64,000 bases of DNA from Coffea arabica (taxonomy: Eukaryota > Streptophyta > Magnoliopsida > Gentianales > Rubiaceae). Both the position numbers and the translations under genes were made by a program. Positions 12,901 through 24,180 of this stretch are shown piece after piece; the first letter of the stretch is position 1; every line of letters starts with the position of its first letter. The stretch lies in the NCBI RefSeq assembly GCF_036785885.1, contig NC_092316.1, positions 47,787,001 to 47,851,000 on the forward strand, in the 5' to 3' direction. The notes beneath the pieces were generated by a model that was not told where the DNA came from, made no database searches, and saw nothing but the letters and a program-made list of their open reading frames with translations.

Positions 12901-14390
12901 TCTATGAATCAAATTTCAGGGGTCATCCCTAGTACAATTGGAGGTATGCAAGATGTGATTGATCTTTCCCTTGCAATTAATAGATTTGAAGGACCTATTC
13001 CTGGATCAATTGGCAGCATGCTAGCCTTGGAATTTCTCGACTTATCAAGTAATAACCTATCTGGTTCCATCCCTAAGTCACTGGAAGCACTTTCACATCT
13101 TTCATTATTTAACGTGTTATTCAATAGATTAAGTGGTGAAATTCTTGCTGGAGGTCCTTTTGCAAACTTCACATCTAAATCCTTTATGTCAAATGAAAGA
13201 CTTTGTGGCGCTCCTCAACTTCAAGTCCCAGCATGCAGAGCTAACTTATCTGGAAAGCGAATGACAATAAGAGTACTACTAATCATAGTTGTGGCCATCA
13301 CCATTCCTGTTGCCTTAATGCAATCTAGAAAAACAAGCAGCACAGTGACTAGAGGAGATTTCTTAGATGCTATAGTACATGAAAGAATATCATATCATGA
13401 AATTGAACAAGCTACTGAAGGATTTAGTGAGAGAAATTTGATTGGCATGGGAGCCTATGGTTCTATTTACAAGGCATTAATCAATGGATCAAATGTAGCT
13501 GTGAAGGTGTTCAACTTACAAATAGAAGTGCATTTAGATGTTTTAACATAGAATGTGAATTACTACGTAACCTTCGTCACAAAAATCTAACCAAAGTCAT
13601 TAGCAGCCGTTCCAGCCCTGACTTCAAAGCTTTAATTCTTGAATACATGTCTAATGGAAGTCTTGAAAAGTAATTGTACTATTAGGATCTATACATGGAT
13701 TTTTTGCAAAGACTAGACATAATGATTGATGTAGCATCAGCATTAGACTATCTACACGATGGTTATTCAATTCTTGTGCTTCACTGTGATCTGAAACCAA
13801 GCAATGTTTTACTTGATGAAAATATGGTGGCACATGTGGGTGATTTTGGCACTGCAAAATTATTAGGGATGGGAGAGAGCGTGGCCCAAACTCCGACACT
13901 AGCAACACTGGGATACATGGCACCAGGTGATGACAGTTGCTTCTAATTTTGTTCATATCCCTCAACATAATTGTAATCTTTCTGATAAGCTGTTTCACTT
14001 GGTGCAGAGTATGGATCAGAAGGTTTGATATCGAAGAAGTGTGATATCTACAGTTTTGGAATCATGTTGATGGAAACTTTCACAAGAAGGAAGCCAACTA
14101 ATGAAATGTTCTCAGGAGATATGAGCTTGAAGGACTGGATAAATGCATCATGGCTAGGTACTGTGTCTGAGGTTATAGATGTTGATTTGATGAGGCTGGA
14201 AGAGGATCTAACAGGGATGGTTCACTACACATCATTGATAATGGAAGTAGCTTTCAAGTGCTCAGCAGAGATACCTAAGGAGAGGATAGCAATTGGAGAT
14301 GTTCTAACTTCACTAGAGAAAATCAGAAATCACCACATTAAGAGCCATCAGGATGTCATCAAGAATATTCCTTCTTTTCTGCTTGTATAG
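9950..14390 (+). pseudogene. LRR receptor-like kinase pseudogene (LRR-XII, Xa21/EFR-like)
   Basis: The start ATG is followed by a signal peptide and an LRR N-terminal cap (DKSALLGLKESISSDPQNVV). Leucine-rich repeats of the NxLSGxIP type follow through about 13150, then a membrane segment (VLLIIVVAITIPVAL, near 13270-13320). The kinase has GMGAYGSIYKA, VAVKVF, HCDLKPSNVLL and DFGTAK. HCD instead of HRD marks a non-RD kinase, typical of immune receptors. Spliced LRR units are visible (introns near 11337-11550 and 11841-11964) and a kinase intron lies at about 13927-14007, resuming EYGSEGLISKKCDIYSFG. Damage includes a stop at 10136-10138, a frameshift near 10245, a MITE at 10271-10741, a stop at 11280-11282, further stops and shifts at 12520-12900, and a frameshift near 13525. 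The last exon is open to TAG at 14388-14390. Non-functional, but one nearly complete gene. Confidence 0.92.
10271..10741. mobile_element. Mutator-type MITE inserted in LRR exon 1
   Basis: A 471-bp palindromic element. Its ends are GGGCAAATTCCACTTTACCC and the complementary GGGTAAATTATATTTTACCC. It is flanked by the perfect 9-bp direct repeat GTAATAATA (10262-10270 and 10742-10750). Runs like GGGGGGTTATG repeat in both arms. Nine-base duplication is the Mutator hallmark. Excision in silico rejoins the receptor reading across SLDISNN to MFQGKLLEEL. No coding capacity. Confidence 0.9.
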
Positions 14391-14829
14391 CAAATATGGT
14401 CGCAATAGTTTGGTCTATAGTGTTGACAATTAAAGCTAAACTTTTGGTTTCATATGAAAGGTTCAAGCATTCCAAATGATTTTCTATTGCACAAGTCCCT
14501 CTTACATCCTTATTACACTCATGTTAGACATCTTAGTGTAAATCTTGGCATACACTAATTCAATAAAAGGATATATATCTTGGTAGCTATAAGTTATTGT
14601 CACATGATTTTGCAAACAAAAAAAGTACAAATAAAATAAATGTGTGAGATATCGTGGTGTTGTAAACTTGTAATTGATAGTTTAAGGGCAAAGTGTTAAA
14701 CACAAATGTCATGGGGTGTAGAGTGCAATCAACCCTTAGATATACCTAAATAACGGAATGAAAAGCAGGTCAGTCCTATACTTTAATTGTTATGCAAAGG
14801 CAAGAGTCTCGGATTCTACCTTCTAAATT
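14391..14829. other. Non-coding spacer between two LRR-RLK remnants
   Basis: AT-rich sequence with polyadenylation-like AATAAA motifs (for example near 14560), probably 3' UTR of the receptor kinase pseudogene. No gene seen. Confidence 0.4.
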
Positions 14830-15645
14830 GTTGGTCCACGCATCATCAAATTCCCAATTTGTTTGGGTATGATTCCAGTTAAATGGTTCATAGACAAGGA
14901 TAGCACCTGAAGCAATGAACACTGAGACAATGTTGGAGGTATTTGATCACTGAAATTATTATGTGCTTGACCAAGCTATGTAAGTTTCTGAAGGCTGCGA
15001 CAGATGTTGTCTGGAAGAATGCCAGATAGCCTATTGTTATTGAAAGAAATGTTTAGTGAGGAGATATTGAAAGTGTGGAGTGGCAGAGAACCTGACTCTG
15101 AAATTCTGCTGGAATTGTTCCGTCAATGGAATTGAAGGATAGCCATAGGGTCTCCAAGTTTGACATGTTACAGACGGAAGGTGGGAGAGAACCCATAAAG
15201 CTATTGTTTTTGGGAGACAGGTATTGGAGTTTCTATAAGGAACCAAACCAGGAGGGAAGTTGTCCACCAAAATATTGAACCAAGATTAAGGTATCTCAAT
15301 CTGCGCAAGTGAGCCAATTCGTGAGGCAGTTCTATAAGGAAATTGTTTCTGCTAATGTCAAGGGAAACGAGAAAGGACAGATTCCCAAGTTGAGGAGGTA
15401 TGGTACCCCCAGAAAAGTTCATGTTTGAAATATGTAAGGTAGTCACTCGACGTGTCGAGAACTGCAGGTGACCCCTATCCAATCACAAATGGAGGAAGTA
15501 ATTGACCAATTTTTTGCCAAGAAATCTTGAGGTTCTAAAGTGATCATGTCACTGATTGATCCATAGTAATATTACTGTTGCTAGCTGCCATGCCTGCTAA
15601 CCTAAAGATAAGCAAGAAGAAGTAGTAGATTTTGTCCTTGGCCAT
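14830..15645 (-). pseudogene. N-terminal fragment of a second LRR receptor-like protein
   Basis: Read on the minus strand from ATG at 15645, it begins with a hydrophobic leader (YYFFLLIFRLAGMAAS) and a cap region. LRRs follow: ISNMNFSGGTIPPQLGNLSF, LVSLDISRNNF, then in other frames NNSFMGSLPPSVCNMSNLE, NNRLSGILPDNIC and LSMNHLTGIIPKQIGNL. Several stops and frameshifts are present (for example just after the leader, and near 15270 and 15090). Similarity ends near 14830, before any membrane or kinase part. It faces the neighbouring pseudogene tail to tail and is probably a truncated duplicate of the same family. Confidence 0.8.
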
Positions 15646-16877
15646 GCTTATGGTTCAATTTCAGATTTCCACACTCACCAGGGCAGTCACTAATTAAGAA
15701 TTGGGATGAACTGCAAAACGATATCCTTATATTATATAAGATTGAGTTTTGATCAAAGAATAGGTTGAATTTCAACCGCATAGGTGGGGGCTTTTTGGGA
15801 ATGTGAAATGTTGTGTATTAGTTTAAAAATTTTAAGTACAAGTTAAGAAAGCATGTTTTTGGGTATGTTTACTGAAATGACCCCATTTTAATACATTTAA
15901 AGTTATCATTGATGAGCCATCTGGGTATTGATGAAATGTGTAATTAGTGTGCAACTGTTTTTACATTTTCTACAACTCGTATATGTTTGTGTATTAGTGT
16001 AATTACCGGAATATCCCATAGCGACCAATAATTCCCCTTTTCAGCCATAGATGACCATTTGAGATGTTATTTTGTCTGAAATGTTTGAATGGCAATCGGA
16101 TTTAGGAAATGAGCCAACGATTTTTCTATCAATGGTAGGAACTCATTTCTCTATCATTTATAATTTGTATTTATGAGTCACAAACTTTGGTCAGTTTATC
16201 CTCTTTCAGCTTCATGAGTTAAATTTTCCCTTTTTGCCTTTGTCTACAACGATTTGGCTCATTGTTTTCTCTTCCATCCGAACTTAACTCTGAAATTACC
16301 TATTATTTGGTCATTAATTACATCCAATTCAATTGCCGAACCATTGGTATATTAATGCCTAAACGGTTGATTATCAGTTTCTCCCTGTTCGCATTCTAGA
16401 ATTGGGATAATTCTACCTGATTTCAAACTAATCAGCTCAGAATGCTCTTCAGTCCCAGCTACTCTTAGTGGTTCAGCGTGAGGTTAGATTTCACCCCCCC
16501 AATTTTTCAATTTCTCCCTTAATTTTATCGGTATGTTCTTAGTACCTACAATTAGCGACTCTTATCGCGTTGCCTAGGTGCAAGATAGCATTTTTTGTGT
16601 TGTCTAACTTCAATTGGTTTGGGTTGGTTATAATCTTATAGAGTTGGAGCAATAGCAAGAAAGAGATCTCGGTGGGGATTCTAGAATAAAGTTAGTTTTC
16701 TGTGTTGTTCTGCCTTTCTGCATTATCAACGACCTTCAATTTGACCCAATTTTATTGTAACGCTGTATGAATTGATTGATTATATTATTTATCTTTTCAT
16801 ACTAAGTTTTATTTTTTCTCACAATGTACTATTGTTTGTTCAACAAAAAATCTTCCTTGTCCACAAACACCAAACAC
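15646..16877. other. Non-coding stretch
   Basis: No supported reading frame. If the Helitron end at 16906 is real, part of this stretch, possibly including the LRR fragment, could belong to that element. I could not find its 5' end. Confidence 0.35.
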
Positions 16878-16906
16878 CCGCGCGATGCGCGGACACTCCT
16901 CCCTAG
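16878..16906 (+). mobile_element. Probable Helitron 3' terminus
   Basis: A perfect hairpin CCGCGC-GAT-GCGCGG (16878-16892) is followed after ten bases by CTAG and then T. That is the standard Helitron 3' end: a stem-loop about 10 nt before CTRR, inserted between A and T. No RepHel protein is seen, so it would be non-autonomous. The 5' TC end was not located, so only the terminus is called. Confidence 0.5.
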
Positions 16907-16908
16907 TG

Positions 16909-17248
16909 CTCCCTTCCTTTTTTTATAACTGACGTTTAAGAAATTTGCTCTAGTGTACTTTTATCTATCGTTTTATTATTCCCATACAGTATTAATTATT
17001 TTATTTACAATTTTACCCTTTTATCTTTTTTTTCCAATACAGAGTTCTTAATTACTATTCCATTTAGTTTGCATTGCTCTTAGCCTAGTAAAACAGCACC
17101 ATTTAGTACTCTAGTGAGAGAAAATATGGGTAAATTGGACAATTAATGAGGGTACAAAAGGAAAGTAGTGTACAGATTTAAGCAATGAAAAACTTTTCTT
17201 AATTGATGTGCAAAATTTTAAATGTCAGTTATAAAAAAAGGGAGGGAG
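16909..17248. mobile_element. Stowaway-like MITE
   Basis: Left end CTCCCTTCCTTTTTTATAAC and right end GTTATAAAAAAAGGGAGGGAG are near-perfect inverted repeats of about 30 bp. The outer CTCCCT is the Stowaway/Tc1-mariner signature. The left end abuts the putative Helitron terminus, so the TA duplication is not clean. No coding capacity. Confidence 0.6.
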
Positions 17249-17937
17249 TGTATAAAAAGGAAAACGACTTATAGAAAATAGCCAAGCAACTGCATCAATG
17301 AGCTATATATTCTTAGTAATTATGTCATCATAGTTTCATGCACGATGCGATGTCCTAGTTAAAGCATAATTAAAGCTTTTGCTTTTCCAACATCATTTAA
17401 TTTTGTTTTTTGTTTCTTCAACAGGTATATCATGGCTGCTGTTAACGAGACCAACCGTGTTAGTTATCGATAAAAAAAAAAAAATCCCAATAAATTGAAA
17501 AGTGACTAAAAGCAAGGGCCCTTGGTGGATACACTTTTTTTCTTTCTAAAGTGAAAACACCTATTTTCCCTCAAGGTTTTCCTTTTCGAATGGGTTTTTA
17601 TATAGAAACTCAAGAAAATAAGCATTAGGAAACTCGGCAACACGGTAAGTTTCACTGCGAATGATACATTTTCCTCTTTTAACTTTATATTATTTCTGCA
17701 ATAAGACCTTGAACCCAATATATTTCAGTGAAAAAAAATCTTTCTTAATATGTGATGGTTTCTCAAATCAAAGTACAATTCTTTATCTATATATATCCCC
17801 ACAATATGATATTTAACCAAGTCCTAGAAATTCTATCCCAATAAACCTCCTAAACCTCTCCAGCTTTTCAACAGAATCACGAAATTACTGTGATATCTAC
17901 AGAAAAAAGATTACGTTGCTAAGCAATACATATATAT
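17249..17937. other. Upstream region of the response-regulator gene
   Basis: AT-rich sequence including a TATATATAT run near 17790 that could serve as TATA region for the gene starting at 17938. No separate gene. Confidence 0.4.
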
Positions 17938-20387
17938 ATGTCCGGGAAGATGTTTAACGCTCACTTGGCTTCTCAGCCGTCGTTTCAACAGCGCGACAAT
18001 CATTTTTCTCAAGGGTTAAGAGTTCTAGCCATTGATGATAATGTCGTCTGCCTCAAAGTGCTCGCTTTTGAACTTCAGAAATGTGGCTATCAAGGTCTGC
18101 TGTAGTTTAAACTTGCATTACAAGGCAGTACGAGTTTTACATGCATGAGGGATCCTTTTATTTATTTTCCCTTGCCCTACCTCTTTTTCTTCTGGTCTCG
18201 TGAGGAGAGGGGATTTTTTTTTTTTTTTGTTTACTTTCTTTTTTCTCTGGTTTCGTGAGAGAAGAGGGGTGAATTTTTTTTTTTTTTTTACTAGGGAAAT
18301 TCTAGTTTTTGGGCGGGGTCTGGCGAGAAAAGGAAGTTGGTTGAGTTATTAGGGGTTTTATGCTTTCTTGTGTTTTAGGCTAGGAATAGCAAACGAGGGC
18401 GTAGGGTTTTGCAAGGCGAAAATTCAGGGTTTTTTTTTTCTTAAGAAAAAATTCTTAATGGTTATTTGCTCTAGCAAGTCTTAAATTTAAGAGAAGTCAA
18501 AACTCATAGATTCCTTGATATTATTCTGCAATTTTAGAAATTTACTTCCCCTTACTTCCTTTCCTACTTTTAATGTGTGTATTTGTAGGTACCTCTTCTA
18601 TATATTCATTGTTGAGTTGGCGCTTACATTTTTGGTCCTAGCGATAGAGAACATGATATCCGTTACATAAACTAGAGCAGACTCGAATCTGATTATTTGC
18701 TGATTTTTTTTTCCCCACTTCCATGATGACGAGTATTTGATGATTTGCAGTTACAGCCACCACAAAAGCAGCCGAAGCTATTGAGATGTTGAGGAAGAAC
18801 AAAGATAGCTATGATATCGTAATTACAGATGTCATGCGGTCTGACATGGATGTTTTCAAACTTCTGGAGATCATAGGCCTGGAGATGGACATCCCCGTTA
18901 TAAGTAATGAGCCAACCTCGATCTTCTCCATAAGATTTGTGTTCAGTAGTAGTCTCAAATTAGTCATAGGAATCATGCAGTTTGATTAATGCCTTTTTTA
19001 AACAAATTAGAACTCATTTAATCTCTGTATATTGAATTGATTGCAGTGACATCGGCAAATAATGACTTGGAAGTCATCGAAAAGGGTGTTATGCATGGCG
19101 CACGCGACTACCTGGTAAAGCCTGTTGGGCCTGAAATCCTCAAAAATATTTGGCAGCATGTGATAAGAAAAACAACGTATAATCCTCTACCAGCACAAAG
19201 AATCGAAGCAAATAGGGCAATTAGGATACCGGCTCAACAAATTGAAGCAAATATGGCAAGTCGGGTACCAGCTCAAAAAATGGAAGCAGATAGGGCAATC
19301 AGAAGAAGTGCTAGAGTGCTCCACAGAAAGAATCACACCGTGGAAGATGGTCAAGCTGTTCAATCCCATGATGCACCACCCCTCCTGGAGCATAAGAAGG
19401 CCAGAGTCACCTGGACACCGGAATTACATGCAAAGTTTTCGGCTGCTGTGCAACAACTAGGTCAAGAGGGTAAGTGTTGTTTCCTAGTACATATCGAGAC
19501 ACGCATCTCATTATACTTCTGAAATTTACATCCATCATCATTGTATTTGCCTTGAAAATTTGGTGAGAGTTTGTCATATTTATAGAGAGGACTGTGTATG
19601 TGATCTCATAAAATCTTAGGCGTAATTTATTCCATCCGCTTTCGCTCGCTCGTCCAGATAATTCTCTTGATGTCTATTAGGCAGAGTTATCTATGTTTGA
19701 AGGCATGCATGGTTTTGGCATTCTAAAGATAATAGGCAGCGATATAGCCTTAACTAAGCGATGAAAGATGGATGACGAGAACGTGTTATTTTTGCATACG
19801 TAAGATGTTTCAAGGGACAAAAATGATACTCCATGTTTAGATTAGGAGTCCTGTCGTTTAATTCTGTATTTGCACTCTGTCCTCTGCTGCAGCGGTTCCA
19901 AAGAAGGTTCTTGAACTCATGAATGAGCCCCACCTAACCAGAGGAAACGTAGCAAGTCACCTTCAAGTAAGTTTGGCATTTGTTCTTATCCCTTGAACTT
20001 TTGGAATTTACTTTGAAATTTAAAGAATGTAATTATTATGTGAGCTAATTGCATGTTATATAATCAATATTGTTCATACTCCTTCCTCAAAGTATCAAAA
20101 AGTGTAGTACTGAAAAATTTATGATATTCTGCAATGACAACAGCTTACAACTACTCCTTGACTTCCAGAAATACAGGAAAGCGGCTCTAAAGCAAAAGGA
20201 AGACGCAAGGCAGGAGATTGAGTATCATTGTGATGCAAACATGAGGAGGCATTTGGATGATGCTAATATCCGGGCATCATCTTCTCAGAATCAACGTTTT
20301 CATGCAGTGAATCACTCCAATAGTTCTGCTGCCTATGGGAGATACAATTTAAGAAGTCAGAATAATCCTTCGCTTCATGACTCTTAA
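17938..20387 (+). CDS. Type-B response regulator (ARR-B-like), five exons, apparently intact
   Basis: The product would be a cytokinin two-component output factor: a phospho-receiver joined to a GARP/Myb-like DNA-binding domain, acting in the nucleus. Exons are 17938-18094, 18751-18903, 19047-19469, 19893-19966 and 20169-20387. All junctions are GT-AG and the phases match, giving 341 codons without a stop. The receiver (about residues 26-140) keeps the acidic pair (AIDDN, D33/D34), the phosphoacceptor D79 in VITDVMRSDMD, the conserved Thr in MTSANND and the Lys in YLVKPV (K128). The expected MPDMDGF is altered to MRSDMDVF. A linker with three 13-residue repeats (152-190) leads to the GARP domain (about 220-280): KKARVTWTPELHAKF, AVPKKVLELMN, NVASHLQKYRKAAL. 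The long Gln-rich tail of ARR1/ARR2-type proteins is missing, so it resembles short divergent members. Expression is unknown. Confidence 0.88.
19190..19306 (+). repeat. Three 39-bp in-frame repeats in the response-regulator linker
   Basis: Three consecutive 39-nt units encode PAQRIEANRAIRI, PAQQIEANMASRV and PAQKMEADRAIRR. The frame is kept and the units differ mostly by single bases, so this is a coding tandem repeat between the receiver and GARP domains. Confidence 0.9.
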
Positions 20388-20535
20388 TCACCTGTCTGAT
20401 CTTTTTCTCCAACAAAATGTTGGTCTAGTATACAGATAGAAACAAGCATAGAAGTCCACTAATAACACATTCCGGGAATAATAAAACCAAATCAATGGAG
20501 AAAGCTTGTCACATTGATTTATTTTCCAAGTAGAT

Positions 20536-22076
20536 TGACAGGTGTCGAGTTTGTGCAATAATAAATACCTACTCGAGAAAAATACAAATTTTCTATGTAT
20601 AGTAATGAATAGGGTCGAATCTACAGAGACCGGAAAAAATTTGATTCTTTTCAAGTTCGGGACACGGGGGATTTTTATCGGAATAAAAATAGGGACAATT
20701 AAACAATTCAACCAAAACGAATAATTAACTAGTACGAAAGTAAACAGGAATTAAATCAATAATAGACAAATTCTAACCAAGGATACAACTACGCAGACAC
20801 AGTCCATTCATCCGATCATTGATAGAAAGGGGGTTCACTTAATTTTATTAACAGGTTAGTTATAGTCGCCAATAAACTCTGACAACTTACTTTTCATTAA
20901 TTTATTGATAACCAAGGTACGACCGTTGATTACCCCTAACCAGAAAACACTCGTAGATACGACTGTAGGAATTAATTTTCTAGTTGCCTTAAAAACTAGA
21001 AAAATCTAACCCGAATCAATAACACGCTACGAGGGTTATTTAAAGCAGATTGTACGTTCCCCTAGTGTGTGAAAACACTAGTTGCCACTGATATTAATCG
21101 ATTAAACAATTACGGATTTAATTGATTAATTTGATAGGAGATTAATAAGTCAAATTGCACATCGGGCCCTTGATATCATTAACAAAATAATTCCATGAAA
21201 ATTCAAATAGAAAACATGCAAATATTAATAAATTAAAGAACACATGAAAATTAATTCGATCTCACAGATATTTGAAACTTCGTCGTCGCGTTGATCCTTG
21301 ACTAGATGAGAAGATTAGCCACGCCTCATAAGAAAATTCCCACACAATTTAATTGAATTCAAAGGCATAAGTCTCTTGCTAGTAATCTAGAATGAGAGTT
21401 TGAGTCTCCGTAATCTCCCTGGAAGAGAAACTAGTCTAATGCAAGAAGCACTAGTCTTATGGAAGAGACGAAAACATAAAGCAAGCCAAATGAAGAAAAC
21501 TACACGCCACAAAAGAATGAACCAGTTCCTATTCTAAACAAAGGACTACCTATATTCTACTCCGTGCTCTCCTAGGAGCAAAACTAGTCTAATAGGAAAA
21601 TGTTATCTAATTGGAGCACTAGTCTCATAGGAGAAACTAATCTTGTGGACGAAAGTGAAAAGTCCTATAATCATCAAAGCCAACCCACGGCTTATGAATA
21701 ACATTCCCAAAAGAAGAACCAAATGGCTAAAGCAATCCACTCCCTATCCTACGCGGCCCCCGCTAGATAATGAAAGAAAACAACATCCCAATAAATTCCA
21801 GCACAATCATCAATTCCACTGCAATCATGCAAATGAAGGAGTCCGCTACAATCATCAATTCCAGTACAAATACACCCGAGGAGCCTGGCTTGTATTTTCT
21901 TTTAGAAACTTCCCACGTGTGGAGTATTTGTTGCAAGAAGATCTCCCTTTTCTGCTTCACTTCCTGAAGTTGAGTCCAGATGCCAAATATAAGTATATGT
22001 TAACAATTAAAACAATATTTGGCAGGAACAAGGAGAAAAATTAATAATAAAATTGTTAACAATTAACACCCTATCA
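20536..22076. repeat. Probable solo LTR downstream of the response regulator
   Basis: Ends are TGACAGGTGTCGAG and CACCCTATCA, a short inverted TGAYAGG/CCTRTCA pair. They are flanked by TAGAT (20531-20535) and TAGGT (22077-22081), a 5-bp duplication with one mismatch. It includes a phrase often seen in plant LTRs (AGGGTCGAATCTACAGAGAC). No polyprotein inside. Orientation is uncertain. The insertion lies about 150 bp after the response-regulator stop. Confidence 0.55.
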
Positions 22077-22285
22077 TAGGTTCCAAACAAGGACTATCAA
22101 ATCATGGACAAAATGGAGCTTGCGATGCTGGTCGGGAAGGGGCCGCTATTAACTAGTCTTGCTTTATTCCTTCATTGACTTTAATTCCAGTTTCCATTAG
22201 TATATATGTGGATGGAGAAGAAACAAACCCAAATCTAGACTTGTCCCCATTTGAAGTCTCCTTTGAAAGTGAATGGCATGCTTTT

Positions 22286-22633
22286 TGTTGGTTTTTTGGG
22301 GTATAAACTAAGAAACAACATCTTTGTGTTGGAAAAAAAAAGGTTCTAAGAGACTTGTATTGAAGTTGGAAAATAAGCTTATGTTATTCATTAATCAACT
22401 CACCATTTAAAGTGATTACATGAAATAAACTAGTAAAATATCCAACTAACAATTATCCTAAAAATCTCAACAAAATATAATCTTCTTCTACTAGCAAATC
22501 TTAGCTAAAATATTTGTTAACAAACCAACATGATCTTTGGTTAACAAATATCCTTGTTTTTCTAATAACAAAATTATTTTGATATCAAACTCAACTTGAT
22601 AAAATCTGTAGGAAAAGTTGGCATATCTCAACA
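22286..22633 (-). repeat. 3' LTR of the small copia-type element
   Basis: On the plus strand runs from TGTTGGTTTTTTGGGG to ATATCTCAACA. Matches 23476-23824 along its whole length. On the minus strand it is preceded by the polypurine tract GACAAGAAGGAG. Confidence 0.9.
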
Positions 22634-22971
22634 CTCCTTCTTGTCACTTTTGCTATAGATTTTCAATTCTCTTCTCAAATCTTTGAACCTTGTTTTGGAG
22701 AAGGCTTTCATAAAAATATCTGCAATCTCGTCATCTGTCTTGCAATGTTTTTGAGCCAGACATCAAATAAAGATGATTTTTTTTTATATTTCTAAATAAT
22801 ATTCTCATAAGTTCAAAGTGGAACATCTTTTGATGATATTTGAATCTATACAAAAAATATGAAATTCTGCATGGTTTTCATTTTGTCATCACCATCAAAA
22901 TCTGTAGACTCAAAACAAAAATATTAAAATCTTGATAAATATTAGAAATCAATTTGATACCTCCTGACTTA

Positions 22972-23412
22972 TCAATAATCTCCTCTTGAATTTTTTTCGC
23001 GATCTGAATTCTTGATTTCATCATCATGTTCCACTTTAGAATTGTCAAAATCTGACCAATTCATAGTAAAATTTTTTCTCTTTATGTTAATTGAGAATAA
23101 GTTATTCTCAATCAAATCATTAGCCATTATCATTGTGAAAACAGCATCAAAAACTAATATGTGAATGCTGGCTTTGAATCTCTGTCTAACTACAACTCTG
23201 TGGTTTCTAATTTGTGTATCCATCAGCTCTTCAAATACTAGCGAAACAAAATTTGTCTCTACCATATCCAGTAGATCATTGATTACCAAATATGTCCAAA
23301 ATTTTGTGGCCCAAATTTGGTAAGTTTCACTACTAAAAGTTGAAACATTTGATAAAAAGTTCTTTCCTATCATGGTTTTTAACTTATAAACGATCCTCTC
23401 CAGTGCACTCAC
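22972..23412 (-). pseudogene. Truncated copia gag-like ORF
   Basis: The 146-codon frame contains YQIWATKFWTYLVINDLLDM, the N-terminal gag motif (DUF4219/UBN2 style) of plant copia elements. Little of the rest of gag is recognisable; there is no zinc knuckle, protease, integrase or RT. It begins after a poly-A/T run of about 20 bases next to the primer site. Its reading frame is open, but whether it makes a useful protein is doubtful. Confidence 0.6.
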
Positions 23413-23458
23413 TCTGAAAAAAAAAAAAAAAAAAAAAGACTCAGGCCCTTAAGATATA

Positions 23459-23472
23459 GGCTCTTGATACCA
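23459..23472 (-). promoter_or_regulatory. Primer-binding site (initiator Met tRNA)
   Basis: The minus strand reads TGGTATCAAGAGCC three bases after the 5' LTR. The plant consensus is TGGTATCAGAGC; one A is added here. Confidence 0.85.
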
Positions 23473-23475
23473 CTT

Positions 23476-23824
23476 TGTTGATTTTTTGAGGTGTAAACTA
23501 AGAAACAACACCTTAGTGTTACAAAAAAAAAATGCTTATAAGAGACTTATATTAAAACTAGAAAATGAGCTTATGTTATTCATTAATCAACTCACTATTT
23601 ATAGTGATTACATGAAACAAACTAGCAAAATATCTAACTAACAATTATCCTAAAAATCTCAACAAAATATAATCATCTTCTACTAGCAAATCTTAGCTAA
23701 AATATTTGTTAACAAACCAACATGATCTTTGGTTAACAAATACTTTGTTTTTCTAATAACTAAATTATTTTGATATCAAACTCAACTTGATAAAATCTGT
23801 AGGAAAAGCTGGCATATCTCAACA
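23476..23824 (-). repeat. 5' LTR of the small copia-type element
   Basis: On the plus strand runs from TGTTGATTTTTTGAGG to ATATCTCAACA. It is the direct-repeat partner of the LTR at 22286-22633 and lies next to the primer-binding site. Confidence 0.9.
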
Positions 23825-23829
23825 CTTTT

Positions 23830-24180
23830 CCTATTCCAATTTTATGGTAGGGAATTGTTAATTTTCTGCCTTTTGTCAGTAGATTATTTAAATTAAAAGG
23901 TAGCCAAGAACTCAGTCAGAATTAAAAGAAGGAAAAAGAAAAGCAAAATAAAACCTCAGATGCAATGTTCCCTATAACTGAAAGTCCAAATGCGATGTAG
24001 ATGACACCTAGGGAATAATGTACATCTCTCTCTGACCTCCAAAATAAATCAAGCTTACAAATTATACATCAATATCTGTTTGCATTAGCCAAAAGCATTG
24101 TTTCTGATACGATCAAGACCTGACCGTATGCTGCAAAAAATAGCAGGTTATAAGCTCAATTGAATGAGGAAATATCACTT
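23830..24180. other. Non-coding stretch
   Basis: Flank of the small LTR element and 3' flank of the kinase fragment on the minus strand. No gene seen. Confidence 0.4.

Larger units (their letters stand above)
22286..23824 (-). mobile_element. Complete small non-autonomous copia-type LTR retrotransposon
   Basis: Two direct LTRs (22286-22633 and 23476-23824) of about 348 bp, both TGTTG...CAACA, enclose 842 bp. The element is flanked by the perfect 5-bp repeat CTTTT (22281-22285 and 23825-23829). On the minus strand the 5' LTR is followed by a primer-binding site for initiator Met tRNA, and the 3' LTR is preceded by a purine tract. The only protein trace is a degenerate gag start, so it needs proteins in trans. 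The LTRs are similar but clearly not identical, so the insertion is not very recent. Confidence 0.92.

Noticed and set aside
17331..17362. Possible second Helitron end (CACGATGCGATGTCCTAGT)
   Set aside because: CTAGT is present but the hairpin is not GC-rich or symmetric enough to support a call.
21643..22044. Open frame of 133 codons
   Set aside because: Falls inside the probable LTR at 20536-22076; no domain and no intron or promoter context.
23414..23440. Poly-A run as a retroposon tail
   Set aside because: It lies inside the small LTR element between primer site and gag remnant, so it is an internal simple repeat.
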